A stretch of 64,000 bases of DNA, taken from assembly GCA_026399755.1 (NCBI GenBank), contig JAPLQI010000024.1, positions 1 to 64,000 on the forward strand, read 5' to 3'. How positions within the stretch are numbered: position 1 is the stretch's first letter; each line of letters opens with the position of its first letter. Under the pieces are notes generated by a model. That model was not told the origin of the DNA. It did no database searches and saw only the letters and a list, made by a program, of their open reading frames with translations. Source of the stretch: Pseudomonadota bacterium. GTDB taxonomy: Bacteria > Pseudomonadota > Gammaproteobacteria > Burkholderiales > Chitinibacteraceae. Positions 24,347 to 32,499 of the stretch are shown in pieces. Both the position numbers and the translations under genes were made by a program.

Positions 24347-26842
24347 TTAGAATGAGTACTTAGCACCTAGAGAGAAGAAGCGACCACGTACACTATACAA
24401 CTCAGCAAAACCCATTTGGCTGTTATTGCCGTTCACGTTTGCATTAGAGAATGGTGGCATATTATCAAACAAGTTTTTTACAGCAGCGTCAATCTTAAGG
24501 TTTTTAAAGCCTGAGTAACTCAAGGTCAAATCAGTCTCGGTATAGCTAGGCACCTCACGAACGTCTGGGCCAATTGGCGCTGAAGCTGAATTTGGTAGCT
24601 TCCTATCATAGAATCCTGCCGTTGTTTTAACTGCAATAGCACTACCCCATGAACCGTTATCCGCCTCTACCCTAAATGTATTTCTCCACTGAGGATTGTT
24701 ATACACACCATTCCAATTTTCTAATTCATTATCAATATTAACCTTTTCATTGGTTAAGTAATAAGAGTTTGTATTACTGAAAGTGAATATTCCAAATTCA
24801 GTTGGCAATCTAAATTTAATATCTGTATCAATACCTTCAACAGTCAAGCTAGTAAGATTTTGAAGTGCCGTATTGATAAGAATGCCGCGTGCATCGTACT
24901 TATAAGCACCATGCTGGATAGCCTGTAACTCTGTAGGCGTATCAATCACATCGTTTTTTTCTGTTTTCCACCAGTCAATGGAGCCACTGAATGGTCCATA
25001 TTCAGCCACAACACCGAAGTTGAATGACTTACCGGTTTCAGGCTTAAGCGCTGTATTACTACCAGTAGTAAGATACCCATCCACTTTACAATTCTTTGGC
25101 TGGCCGAGAGCAGCGCACTCCTCAGGCGTTTCTACGGTATAAGCCCCCTCTCCTGCACCGCCCGATAATTGCTTCAGTGTTGGCATGCGGAAACTTTCTG
25201 TATAGGACGCACGAAATAACACTTCTGGAATAGGCTGGAAGCGTGCGGCCAAGCGTGGTGATGCTTTTGAATCCGTATCATAACTGTCGTAGCGAACAGC
25301 AGCTTGCAGCTCCAAGCTCTTCAGAACAGGAATCGACAACTCAGCATAAACAGCTTTTGCATTACGTGAAGCATCTACAGCACCCTGCTGAATACTCCCA
25401 AATACCCCACCATCCTGGCTTAACTGATCCGGAGTATCTTTAACCGATTCACGTGTTGCCGAGACGCCAACAGCATAGGCCAATGCACCACCAGGTAAGC
25501 TAATACCAGTTTCACCGCTTACCTTTGCATCAAAAAATGAAAGCGAACTTTCACCCTCACGACGAGGAGTCACTTTTAGGGAATCAACAATGGCTTGATT
25601 GTTGTTCATTGAAGTGCCATCAATCGCACCACTTTCTAATGCCGCAAAGAATTTATCACGGTTCAAATAATTGCTATCTTGATTAGTCTGGGTACTTACA
25701 CCATGGCCAGCTGCAATATTCCAGTCAAACCCATTTGTTGAACCCTCAATACCTGCTACGAATTGGTACATTGATGAATCACGTTCAGTAATGCGTGGGC
25801 CAGCTTGCATAAATCGGCCCTGATATTGTAGCTTTTTACCAGCGGTATACATTGTATCAGGCGCAGGTTGAGCTTCGAAGTGATCCTGAGTCTTAGAATA
25901 AAAGCCTTGTAAAAACGCACGAATATCGTCGTTAATTTTCACCGTACCAAGCAACATGCCCGTCTGGCGGTCAGCACCGTTGTATGCAGTCAGAATGCTG
26001 CTATTAAAATCAAACTTACACTTACCATCAGCACCTAACAATTCAGCAGGACAAGGCTTAACCTGACCTGTACCACCTTTATTAATATTGCCATAGGGTG
26101 AGAAGTTACTACGGCCATCTTTACCGCCATAGCTTCGAAAATCTACTGACTTTGTTAAGTCACGGTCTTTGCGCAGAATTGCATCGCGCTTAAAAATATC
26201 AAAACTTCCGAATACATTAAAGCCTTGCTCATCCAAGTCGCCGTAGCCACCGCTCATACCAAAGTTTTTTTCCGTACCATCGCCTCGGCTGGATTGGCCA
26301 ACATTGCCACGAATTTCTCCACCCTGATAATTCTTCTTGGTAATGAAGTTCACCACACCACCAACTGCATCAGCACCATATACCGCTGAGCCGCCATCCT
26401 TGAGAATTTCAACACGCTCAATTGCGGAAATTGGAATCATATTCACATCAACACCTGAAGGTGACGCAGTATCCCCAATAGCACTAACCGGCAATCTGCG
26501 GCCATTTAGTAATACCAGAATATCTCCCGTCCCCAAACCACGCATTTTAATGTTTGTACTACCTGAAGCTGACGGCGCATTACTAGTCAGCTCCCCTTGA
26601 TCCATAATATCCATTGAAGAGATATTTTTGAGCAACTCGTTCACAGAAGCCGCACCGGTTTTTTCAATTGCTTTACGGCTAATTGTCTCAACAGGTGTAG
26701 CACCCTCTTTCTTAATACGCTTAATACTCGAACCCGTTACTTCAACGCGCTCAACCTTGTTTACTTTTTCTTCTGCCTGAGCATTGATTGCCGCACCAGC
26801 ACCGATTAAAGCGATCGCAACCGCTAATTGTTTCACCCGCAT
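24347..26842 (-). CDS. TonB-dependent outer-membrane receptor
   Basis: 831 residues: signal peptide (MRVKQLAVAIALIGAGAAINAQA), then KVERVEVTGSSIKRIKKEGATPVETIS with the TonB-box-like VEVTGSS, a plug domain (ASVNELLKNISSMD, IKMRGLGTGDILVLLNGRRLPVS, IERVEILKDGGSAVYGADAVGGVVNFITKK), and a 22-strand barrel ending in FSLGAKYSF with C-terminal Phe. The Ser-Ile-Lys-Arg start and Asn/Ser-rich plug are like the large Oar/CirA-type receptors of unknown ligand seen in beta- and gammaproteobacteria; a carbohydrate, peptide or siderophore ligand cannot be chosen from sequence. AGGGGG precedes the ATG. It lies upstream of, and presumably uses, the tonB-exbBD system. Confidence 0.93.
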   Translation of the reverse strand: MRVKQLAVAIALIGAGAAINAQAEEKVNKVERVEVTGSSIKRIKKEGATPVETISRKAIEKTGAASVNELLKNISSMDIMDQGELTSNAPSASGSTNIKMRGLGTGDILVLLNGRRLPVSAIGDTASPSGVDVNMIPISAIERVEILKDGGSAVYGADAVGGVVNFITKKNYQGGEIRGNVGQSSRGDGTEKNFGMSGGYGDLDEQGFNVFGSFDIFKRDAILRKDRDLTKSVDFRSYGGKDGRSNFSPYGNINKGGTGQVKPCPAELLGADGKCKFDFNSSILTAYNGADRQTGMLLGTVKINDDIRAFLQGFYSKTQDHFEAQPAPDTMYTAGKKLQYQGRFMQAGPRITERDSSMYQFVAGIEGSTNGFDWNIAAGHGVSTQTNQDSNYLNRDKFFAALESGAIDGTSMNNNQAIVDSLKVTPRREGESSLSFFDAKVSGETGISLPGGALAYAVGVSATRESVKDTPDQLSQDGGVFGSIQQGAVDASRNAKAVYAELSIPVLKSLELQAAVRYDSYDTDSKASPRLAARFQPIPEVLFRASYTESFRMPTLKQLSGGAGEGAYTVETPEECAALGQPKNCKVDGYLTTGSNTALKPETGKSFNFGVVAEYGPFSGSIDWWKTEKNDVIDTPTELQAIQHGAYKYDARGILINTALQNLTSLTVEGIDTDIKFRLPTEFGIFTFSNTNSYYLTNEKVNIDNELENWNGVYNNPQWRNTFRVEADNGSWGSAIAVKTTAGFYDRKLPNSASAPIGPDVREVPSYTETDLTLSYSGFKNLKIDAAVKNLFDNMPPFSNANVNGNNSQMGFAELYSVRGRFFSLGAKYSF

Positions 26843-27637
26843 GAAAGCCCCCTGATTTTTTAGACTTACAAATGCTCACCATAAAAGTGAGATCTCTCGC
26901 TCTGCTTTACCGCTGTCTATTAGTGCCCACGGCTTGCGCTAAGTAAAAATTACCATAGGGGAATATTACTAATGTAACGATATGTAACCGATCCAAGTGG
27001 CCAGACACGGCGGTTTTGGGGTGATTTCTTTGGGTCGGTTTTGATGCAAATCAAGAAATACTCGACAAGCTAGGGATAATCCCAACTAGAGTTCCTTACA
27101 ATTAAATTTACATTTTTTTTGGTTATTTTGATAAAGATATTGGCAATACAACAAAATACTTATGTTAAAAAAATCAATGGGATAGACAATTACTTACAAA
27201 AAACAGCACGAACTCCGCCTTTTGCACATCAACACCTTGTAAGTAAAAAGTGTCGACACCACTTATCGAGAAGCGCTTATAGCGTAATAAGCTCAAAAAA
27301 ATGTACGCATTTTTATGCTTTTTTTACTCCATGAGTCATACTTTTAATACGTTTTTAACAATAGATTAGAGACGAAAATACCCAAATTTTCGTGTTTCCT
27401 TGTCATTAATTATTTATAAATCACCCCGCATGATCGTGTCATTTGAGTGATATCTACCACACTTTTTTATGCTGCATTGCAATATAAAACACGCAAGAAA
27501 CATTGGCGTAATGAATATATGCTCTTTAATAAAGTCTAATGAAATCGATTCCTTGTCTTTCACAAGCGGGCTTGCCCTACTTTACCAATGCAGGTGGAGT
27601 CGTTATGGTCTAAGCCTCTTTCCTGCCGAGCATCGCT
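26843..27637. other. 795-bp AT-rich gap upstream of the receptor gene
   Basis: No convincing gene: two short plus-strand frames (27119-27334, 27469-27732) lack ribosome sites and recognisable sequence. Regulatory candidates are a perfect FNR/CRP-type palindrome at 27041-27054, a 10-bp-period repeat ATGTAACGAT/ATGTAACCGA at 26972-26990, and the short palindrome GTGTCGACAC at 27250-27259. The gap separates two divergently transcribed genes, so both promoters should be here. Confidence 0.6.
27041..27054. promoter_or_regulatory. FNR/Anr-type binding site TTGAT-N4-ATCAA
   Basis: TTGATGCAAATCAA matches the FNR/Anr consensus TTGATNNNNATCAA exactly. It lies 199 bp upstream of the receptor start (minus strand) and 584 bp upstream of the crotonase gene (plus strand). 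The half-sites are those of FNR rather than CRP (TGTGA). Which gene it controls, if any, is open. Confidence 0.55.
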
Positions 27638-28333
27638 ATGAACTCACTTGTTTCTTATCAATTTACAAATGGCATTGCCACACTCACCTTGGCCAATGGC
27701 AAGGTCAATGCCGTATCTATGGATGTCATTGAGGCGTTTAATCTTGCACTCGATCAAGCCGAACAAGACCAAGCAGTGGTGATCATTACCAGCAACACTG
27801 GGGTTTTATCGGCAGGCTATGATTTAAATGTCATGAGTTCGGGGCTAGAAAACGCGATTCCCCTTGTAACCGCTGGATCGAAACTCAGCCGTCGGCTCTT
27901 ATCCCATCCTCAGCCAGTCATCATGGCCTGCCCTGGCCATGCCATTGCAAAAGGCGCATTTCTGCTGCTTTCCGCAGATTACCGAATTGGCGTTGCGGGC
28001 CCATTTAGCATTGGATTAAATGAAGTGCAGATCGGCATGACCATGCCCTATACCGGCATTGAAATCGCCAAGGATCGCTTAAGCCCAGCCGCCTTTCAGC
28101 GTGCCGTTATCAATGGGGAGATGTTTAATCCGGAAGGCGCACTGGCCGCTGGATTTTTAGACTTACTGGTAGAGCCAGCAGACCTCGTCAGCAGTACGCT
28201 GGAGATCGCCGAATCGCTGAAGAAAATCAGCATGAAGGCGCATAAAAACACCAAGCTTAAAGTACGTAAACCGCTATTAGATACGCTAGACGCAAGCATT
28301 GAGTTGGATAAAACAACTTTAAGTTTAGATTAA
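27638..28333 (+). CDS. Enoyl-CoA hydratase/isomerase (crotonase) family protein
   Basis: 231 residues, a single-domain crotonase without the longer C-terminal helix set. Visible hallmarks: the oxyanion-hole loops VLSAGYDLNVM (A-G-x-D/L type) and ACPGHAIAKGAFLLLSADYRIG, and NEVQIGMTMP, where Glu corresponds to a catalytic glutamate of hydratases. Family members hydrate or isomerise acyl-CoA thioesters. The ATG at 27638 has only a weak GAG upstream. It stands alone between the long gap and repeat R1 copy 3, so no pathway can be proposed. Confidence 0.87.
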   Translation: MNSLVSYQFTNGIATLTLANGKVNAVSMDVIEAFNLALDQAEQDQAVVIITSNTGVLSAGYDLNVMSSGLENAIPLVTAGSKLSRRLLSHPQPVIMACPGHAIAKGAFLLLSADYRIGVAGPFSIGLNEVQIGMTMPYTGIEIAKDRLSPAAFQRAVINGEMFNPEGALAAGFLDLLVEPADLVSSTLEIAESLKKISMKAHKNTKLKVRKPLLDTLDASIELDKTTLSLD

Positions 28334-28365
28334 ACACGACTGCGGCTTCGCCCAATACGCATCAT

Positions 28366-28760
28366 GTAGGGCGGGTGCAAGCGGCTGATTTTGACGTGAA
28401 ATGCTACAAAAAACGGCGGATTCCACCCATATTCGCTAAGCAATGTGTTTTTTATTAGCAAGCAACGAAAAAAAACATTTCCACGCTTTCGGCACAGGGC
28501 TTTAAAGTCCCCTTGAAACACGCCGGAGCGAGGAACAAGCGGGGCGGGGTTTCGGCAAGGGAGCGAGGAACGAGCCAATCCCGCCCGCCGCCGACTCGAT
28601 TGTCCGCAGCGCAGGGGCTTTCGTGTTTCGTGGGGTCGCCTTCTTTGGCTTCGTTTCTTGGCGAAGCAAGTAACCGCTCCAAAATCAACGTGCCGAAGGC
28701 ACGAATAAAAAGGTCTTTTTGACTTTGCTTAGCGCACATGGATTTGCGCACCCGCCCTAC
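28366..28760 (+). repeat. Dispersed repeat R1, copy 3, with inverted flanks
   Basis: A 395-bp unit starting GTAGGGCGGGT (28366-28376) and ending ACCCGCCCTAC (28750-28760), a perfect 11-bp inverted repeat, and nearly the same length as copy 2 at 9970-10366. The core from about 28495 to 28710 shares CCTTGAAACACGCCGGAGCG, CCGCCGACTCGATTGTCCGC, GGGGCTTTCGTGTTTCGT, TGGCTTCGTTTCTTGG and GTGCCGAAGGCAC with copy 2. It fills the space between the crotonase gene and the convergent cupin gene. Apparent open frames across it are not conserved among the copies and are not believed. Confidence 0.87.
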
Positions 28761-28775
28761 GTCTTTCACAACAAG

Positions 28776-29249
28776 TCAAGCAAGCCAGCGATCCCCCACT
28801 TGCGCCGTAGCGTACCAAGCCAATAAATCACTCACTTGGCTGTCACCATCCTTTGGCCCCCATGGCGCGAAATCAGCTTCAGCAATGGGCGTATAAGGGC
28901 CATGCTTGACTTCAAAAATCACCCCGCCTTGATCGAGAGACAAAACGGCATGCCACGCTGCTTGGGGATTTTCTACCACGGCAGCATCTTCACCCAACAC
29001 GCAGCGCGCAGTCACATAGCCTGCTTCATCAAAATTGAGCACCACAAAACGCCCCGCCAAAGGGTATAGCAATTCCCAAGTATGCGGATGGCGATGTGGG
29101 CGCACCAGCGTAGCGGGCTCCATCGCAATGGCAAGCCGCTGAATAGGGTCGCTTAATTCAGTGTGCAGGTTAAGATTGGCGCGCAAACGCGGTGAAGCCT
29201 GTGCTTGCTCGGCCAAATGAGCGATATCGCTGGGCGAGATGTGTTTCAT
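28776..29249 (-). CDS. wbuC: WbuC-family cupin-fold metalloprotein
   Basis: 157 residues. Matches the WbuC family of cupin-fold proteins found in or near polysaccharide gene clusters: ASPRLRANLNLHTELSDPIQRLAIAMEPATLVRPHRHPHTWELLYPLAGRFVVLNFDEAG. The His-Arg-His-Pro-His cluster and the Glu in WELL are the expected metal ligands of the cupin. The second half (ENPQAAWHAVLSLDQGGVIFEVKHGPYTP) carries the second cupin motif. Biochemical role is unknown. It ends 15 bp from repeat R1 copy 3 and starts 2 bp after the YbcJ-like gene. Confidence 0.83.
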   Translation of the reverse strand: MKHISPSDIAHLAEQAQASPRLRANLNLHTELSDPIQRLAIAMEPATLVRPHRHPHTWELLYPLAGRFVVLNFDEAGYVTARCVLGEDAAVVENPQAAWHAVLSLDQGGVIFEVKHGPYTPIAEADFAPWGPKDGDSQVSDLLAWYATAQVGDRWLA

Positions 29250-29251
29250 GT

Positions 29252-29482
29252 TTACTCTGCAGCCGCCGCAACAACGCGAATCAGCACGGCGTCACCCACT
29301 TGCACCACTTGCCCAGCACGGATTTTGCAAGCTTTACGCAGCTCTTGCTGACCATCCACCTGCACATCACCCGAAGCTACGATCTGCTTACCCTGCCCGC
29401 CAGAACTAGCGACATTGGTGATTTTTAGCAAATTATGCAGCTCGATAAATTCATTACTCAGTTCCACTTCAAATTCTTGCAT
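29252..29482 (-). CDS. ybcJ: S4-domain RNA-binding protein, YbcJ-like
   Basis: 76 residues forming one S4 RNA-binding domain: IELHNLLKITNVASSGGQGKQIVASGDVQVDGQQELRKACKIRAGQVVQVGD. It aligns along its length with E. coli YbcJ (HVELCDLLKLEGWSESG..AKIAIAEGQVKVDG..ETRKRCKI), differing mainly at the ends. Presumed to bind structured RNA in the cytoplasm; no specific role known. It lies just upstream of the WbuC-like gene on the same strand, so the two are probably cotranscribed. Confidence 0.88.
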   Translation of the reverse strand: MQEFEVELSNEFIELHNLLKITNVASSGGQGKQIVASGDVQVDGQQELRKACKIRAGQVVQVGDAVLIRVVAAAAE

Positions 29483-29566
29483 TTCTTAATCTCTTTTGAA
29501 TACTACGTAAGGGGCGAATGATACCAGCTTGCTGGCAGACAAAAAACCCGCACCAAAACAAGCCCT

Positions 29567-30319
29567 TCACAAAGAATAAACCAGCCCTGCTCGCAAGCGC
29601 CGCACAATCCCTTGTAAATCTAACTCATATTGTGATTCTAATTTTGAAGCCGCAAACAAGAGCTTAATCCAATTCATTTTGTAGCCTTCATCATTACTGG
29701 CAAATACAATCACGTTATAGCTATTAAATGCACGGCAATACCAAACACGACCATTAAATACTCGCTTTAATCGCTCTAAGTAAATATTTAATTTAGCATC
29801 CGTGCCCCATAGATTAATGACCAAGACCCCTTTTTCAGAGAGTGCCATGCGGCAATGATCATAATAAGATTCACTAGCCAATACGCTGGGCAATCCATCT
29901 TTATCATAGGCATCCAGCATAATCACATCGGCATCGGCCAAGCCTTTTGTGATGTAATCGACAGCATCAGTTTCAACAATAGCAAAGCGATCATTATCTG
30001 CAGGGATTGAAAACTCATCACGCAGAGCAATCACTTCTGAATTAATTTCTAAAGTAGTGATTTTACATTCAGGTAAATGCCGATAGCAGTATTTAGGCAA
30101 AGAGCCGCCGCCCAAACCCACAATTAAAACCTGCTTAGGCTCTGGCACAAAAAGGAGAAATCCCATCATGGTTTGCGAATAACCTAATGCTAATGCAAAA
30201 GGGTCATCTAAATGCATGGCGCTTTGTATGGATTGCCCATCAAAATGCAATGACTTCACACCATTCTCTGTCGTAAGATAAGGAGCTAGTTCAAGATATT
30301 CAGAAAAAGAGACGGTCAT
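29567..30319 (-). CDS. Spermidine synthase-like SAM-fold protein
   Basis: 250 residues with a spermidine-synthase/methyltransferase fold: QVLIVGLGGGSLPKYCYRHLPECKITTLEINSEVIALRDEF (nucleotide-binding GGGS loop and acidic end of strand 2), VETDAVDYI, and DVIMLDAYDKDGLPSVLASESYYDHCRMALSEKGVLVINLWG. There are no membrane segments. The N-terminal beta domain typical of true SpeE is shorter, so the family is clear but polyamine synthesis is not demonstrated. Preceded by a 28-bp gap to a divergent GIY-YIG gene. Confidence 0.8.
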   Translation of the reverse strand: MTVSFSEYLELAPYLTTENGVKSLHFDGQSIQSAMHLDDPFALALGYSQTMMGFLLFVPEPKQVLIVGLGGGSLPKYCYRHLPECKITTLEINSEVIALRDEFSIPADNDRFAIVETDAVDYITKGLADADVIMLDAYDKDGLPSVLASESYYDHCRMALSEKGVLVINLWGTDAKLNIYLERLKRVFNGRVWYCRAFNSYNVIVFASNDEGYKMNWIKLLFAASKLESQYELDLQGIVRRLRAGLVYSL

Positions 30320-30404
30320 TAGCTATGCCTAAAAAATTACTCATGCTTTGCACTTCAACCCCGCTCGCGGGGAAAGCCAAATTCATAAGAAACAAAGAAA
30401 TCTT

Positions 30405-30671
30405 ATGAATAAACCGTGGTTTCTATACCTGATTGAATGCCAAGATCATTCAATTTACACCGGCATTACCAATAATGTAGAAAAACGCTATGCTGCGCAT
30501 GTGAATGGCAAAGGCGCTCGATACACCCGAATTCGCCCGCCAGTGAAATTATTAGCCGTGATTGAATTTACCGATCGCGCCAGCGCTGCCAGCAGCGAAT
30601 ATACAATCAAGCAATGGACGAGCGCCCAGAAACGGCAGTTTGCAAAAGATCACGCTATCCTGCCATTTTGA
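30405..30671 (+). CDS. GIY-YIG endonuclease-superfamily protein, YhbQ/UPF0213-like
   Basis: About 88 residues from the ATG at 30405 (MNKPWFLYLIECQDHSIYTGITNNVEKRYAAH), chosen because the conserved domain begins right there; the frame is open from 30348 with an unlikely N-terminal extension. The GIY-YIG motif appears as LYLIEC...SIYTGITNN, followed by the conserved Arg in KRYAAH, and GKGARYTR and SSEYTIKQW typical of the UPF0213/YhbQ group. Such stand-alone single-domain proteins have been linked to DNA repair and nuclease activity; the cellular role is unsettled. Confidence 0.88.
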   Translation: MNKPWFLYLIECQDHSIYTGITNNVEKRYAAHVNGKGARYTRIRPPVKLLAVIEFTDRASAASSEYTIKQWTSAQKRQFAKDHAILPF

Positions 30672-30690
30672 TAATTTAGCCACGACGCCT

Positions 30691-31035
30691 TTAATCCTGT
30701 TGATCTTGCTCTATGCGCTCTGCAATATGGCGGGACCTTGCCAATAGCATTAACAAACCTGCCAAAACCATCAATGCTGGAATCGCCAATTTTAAGCCAA
30801 TACCATGATAGTCTTTTAGATATAGGGCAAACCCTGTGGCAATAAGCAATGGCGCAGTCACTACGCTTGATTTATTAATGCCCTCCAAGGCAAACACAGC
30901 AATTCCCGCCCCCATCAAGCCTAAAATAAGCAAAGTGCTTATTTGTGGCATCAGTTGCAGCTCATTAACCAGCCACCCCCCGCCTATTGCAATTAAGACA
31001 ATGGGCAATACGGCACTGCGTTTTTTCTCTAGCAT
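30691..31035 (-). CDS. Small four-helix membrane protein, unknown function
   Basis: 114 residues, almost entirely hydrophobic: predicted helices at about 9-28 (VLPIVLIAIGGGWLVNEL), 33-52 (STLLILGLMGAGIAVFALEG), 58-76 (VVTAPLLIATGFALYL) and 82-103 (GLKLAIPALMVLAGLLMLLA), ending in a charged tail (RSRHIAERIEQDQQD). It resembles the LiaI/LiaF-like or DUF5668-type small membrane proteins, but I cannot assign it firmly. It ends 20 bp from the convergent GIY-YIG gene. Confidence 0.72.
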   Translation of the reverse strand: MLEKKRSAVLPIVLIAIGGGWLVNELQLMPQISTLLILGLMGAGIAVFALEGINKSSVVTAPLLIATGFALYLKDYHGIGLKLAIPALMVLAGLLMLLARSRHIAERIEQDQQD

Positions 31036-31080
31036 TTATTTGTCCTCATCCTATTAAAATCAAACGAGTACACCCCGACA

Positions 31081-31194
31081 TAAAACCCAAATCTTAAACC
31101 ACGGAGGAAGGGGAGAACACGGAGGGCCACGGAGAAAAACACAAGGAATAAAGGTTTTCTCCGTGAAACTCCGTGTTTCAAGATTTGGGTTTTA
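31081..31194. repeat. Short dispersed hairpin element R2, copy 2, with terminal inverted repeats
   Basis: A 114-bp element bounded by a perfect 15-bp inverted repeat, TAAAACCCAAATCTT (31081-31095) and AAGATTTGGGTTTTA (31180-31194). Next inward the arms continue to pair through ACCACGGAG and CTCCGTG-type blocks. The interior CTCCGTGAAACTCCGTGT and right end are shared with 2725-2813. It sits in the 193-bp gap between the small membrane protein gene and trpS, with no transposase nearby, and looks like a non-autonomous miniature element. Confidence 0.8.
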
Positions 31195-31228
31195 GTGTGG
31201 AATATTATCTCCACAGAGGAGTGCTCGT

Positions 31229-32431
31229 TTAGCTATACGCCAAGCCCATAGACTCCCGCACATCCCGCATGGTGTCTTTTGCTAAATCTCTGGCCTTCTC
31301 ACAGCCATCGGCCACAATACTTTTAACCAAGGTCATATCTTCTAAATAAGGTTGGGCGCGTTCAAACATCGGTTTTTGCTCGGCCAAGACGCCTTCAATC
31401 ACCGGCTGTTTACACTCAAGACAGCCTATCCCCGCGCTTTTACAACCTTCGACCACCCACTGCTGGGTGGTGGTATCTGAATACACTTGATGCAGTTTCC
31501 AGACAGGGCAGCGCTCTGGCTCACCCGCATCCGCACGGCGAGCACGCGCTGGATCGGTAGGCATTTGATTGATTTTTTTGGCCACTACGTCGGCACTTTC
31601 TCGCAAGCTAATGGTGTTGCCATAGGATTTAGACATCTTTAGCCCATCTAAGCCAGGCAAACGAGGTGCGTTCGTCAGCAGTGGCTGCGCTTCTGGCAAA
31701 ATCATTTTACCGCCGCCTTCCAGATAGCCAAATAATCGCTCCCGATCGCCATGGCTCAAATTTTGCGTTTCTTGTAAGAGTGAGCGTGCCGATTCCAAAG
31801 CTTCTACATCGCCATCCTGCTGATAACGGGTGCGCAAACCATCGTAGAGCTTGCCTTTTTTTCCACCAATTTTCTTAATCGCGGCTTCGGCTTTTTCAAC
31901 AAAGCCTACTTCTTTGCCAAAGACATGATTAAAACGACGGGCAATATCACGGGTAATTTCAATATGCGGCACTTGATCCTCGCCTACTGGCACCAAATTA
32001 CTTCGGTAGAGCAAGATATCAGCCGCTTGCAATAGGGGGTAGCCCAAAAAGCCAAAGGTATCTAAATCTTTATGACTGAGTTTTTCGATCTGGTCTTTAT
32101 AACTAGGAGTGCGTTCCAGCCAAGATAGTGGCGTGATCATTGATAATAAGAGCTGCAATTCTGCATGCTCGGGCACGCGGCTTTGGATAAAAACCGTGGT
32201 TTGAGCAGGGTCTACTCCTGCGGCAATCCAATCAATCACCATATCCCAAACATTTTTTTCAATATCGCTCACATCATCGTAATTGGTGGTCAGCGCATGC
32301 CAATCGGCCACCATAAATAAGCATTGATATTCACTCTGTAATTTCACCCAGTTCTTTAGCACGCCATGATAATGACCAAGATGCAGCTTGCCTGTGGGGC
32401 GCATGCCGGAGAGAACACGATCGGGGAACAT
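31229..32431 (-). CDS. trpS: Tryptophan--tRNA ligase
   Basis: Class I aminoacyl-tRNA synthetase of about 400 residues from the ATG at 32431 (MFPDRVLSGMRPTGKLHLGHYHG), which has AGGA 7 bases upstream; the frame is open to 32503 without support. HIGH-type motif LGHYHG near residue 18, KMSKS motif in GLKMSKSYGN, and the TrpRS stretches MVADWHALTT, GYPLLQAADILLYRSNLVPVGEDQ. It belongs to the longer TrpRS group, with an inserted segment after VGEDQ..HIEITRDIARRFN and a C-terminal CPVWKLHQVYS with cysteines (also CLECKQP). Essential for translation. Confidence 0.96.
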   Translation of the reverse strand: MFPDRVLSGMRPTGKLHLGHYHGVLKNWVKLQSEYQCLFMVADWHALTTNYDDVSDIEKNVWDMVIDWIAAGVDPAQTTVFIQSRVPEHAELQLLLSMITPLSWLERTPSYKDQIEKLSHKDLDTFGFLGYPLLQAADILLYRSNLVPVGEDQVPHIEITRDIARRFNHVFGKEVGFVEKAEAAIKKIGGKKGKLYDGLRTRYQQDGDVEALESARSLLQETQNLSHGDRERLFGYLEGGGKMILPEAQPLLTNAPRLPGLDGLKMSKSYGNTISLRESADVVAKKINQMPTDPARARRADAGEPERCPVWKLHQVYSDTTTQQWVVEGCKSAGIGCLECKQPVIEGVLAEQKPMFERAQPYLEDMTLVKSIVADGCEKARDLAKDTMRDVRESMGLAYS

Positions 32432-32499
32432 TGCAAATCCTAGAAAATGAAAAGATAACAACGATATAGCAGGGGCACACAATATGCCCCTGCTAAAAA

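Noticed and set aside
27250-27259. GTGTCGACAC palindrome as a LexA or similar operator
   Set aside because: Single short palindrome without consensus match or position near a gene start.
27119-27732. Two short plus-strand frames in the gap before the crotonase gene
   Set aside because: No ribosome site, lysine/isoleucine-rich translation reflecting the AT content, no recognised similarity; the second overlaps the start of the crotonase gene.
28330-28769. Frames of 82 and 104 codons across R1 copy 3
   Set aside because: They span the repeat and both of its inverted ends; no homology recognised and no support for translation.
31029-31214. 61-codon minus-strand frame upstream of the small membrane protein
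   Set aside because: Lies on repeat element R2; the translation reflects its inverted repeat.
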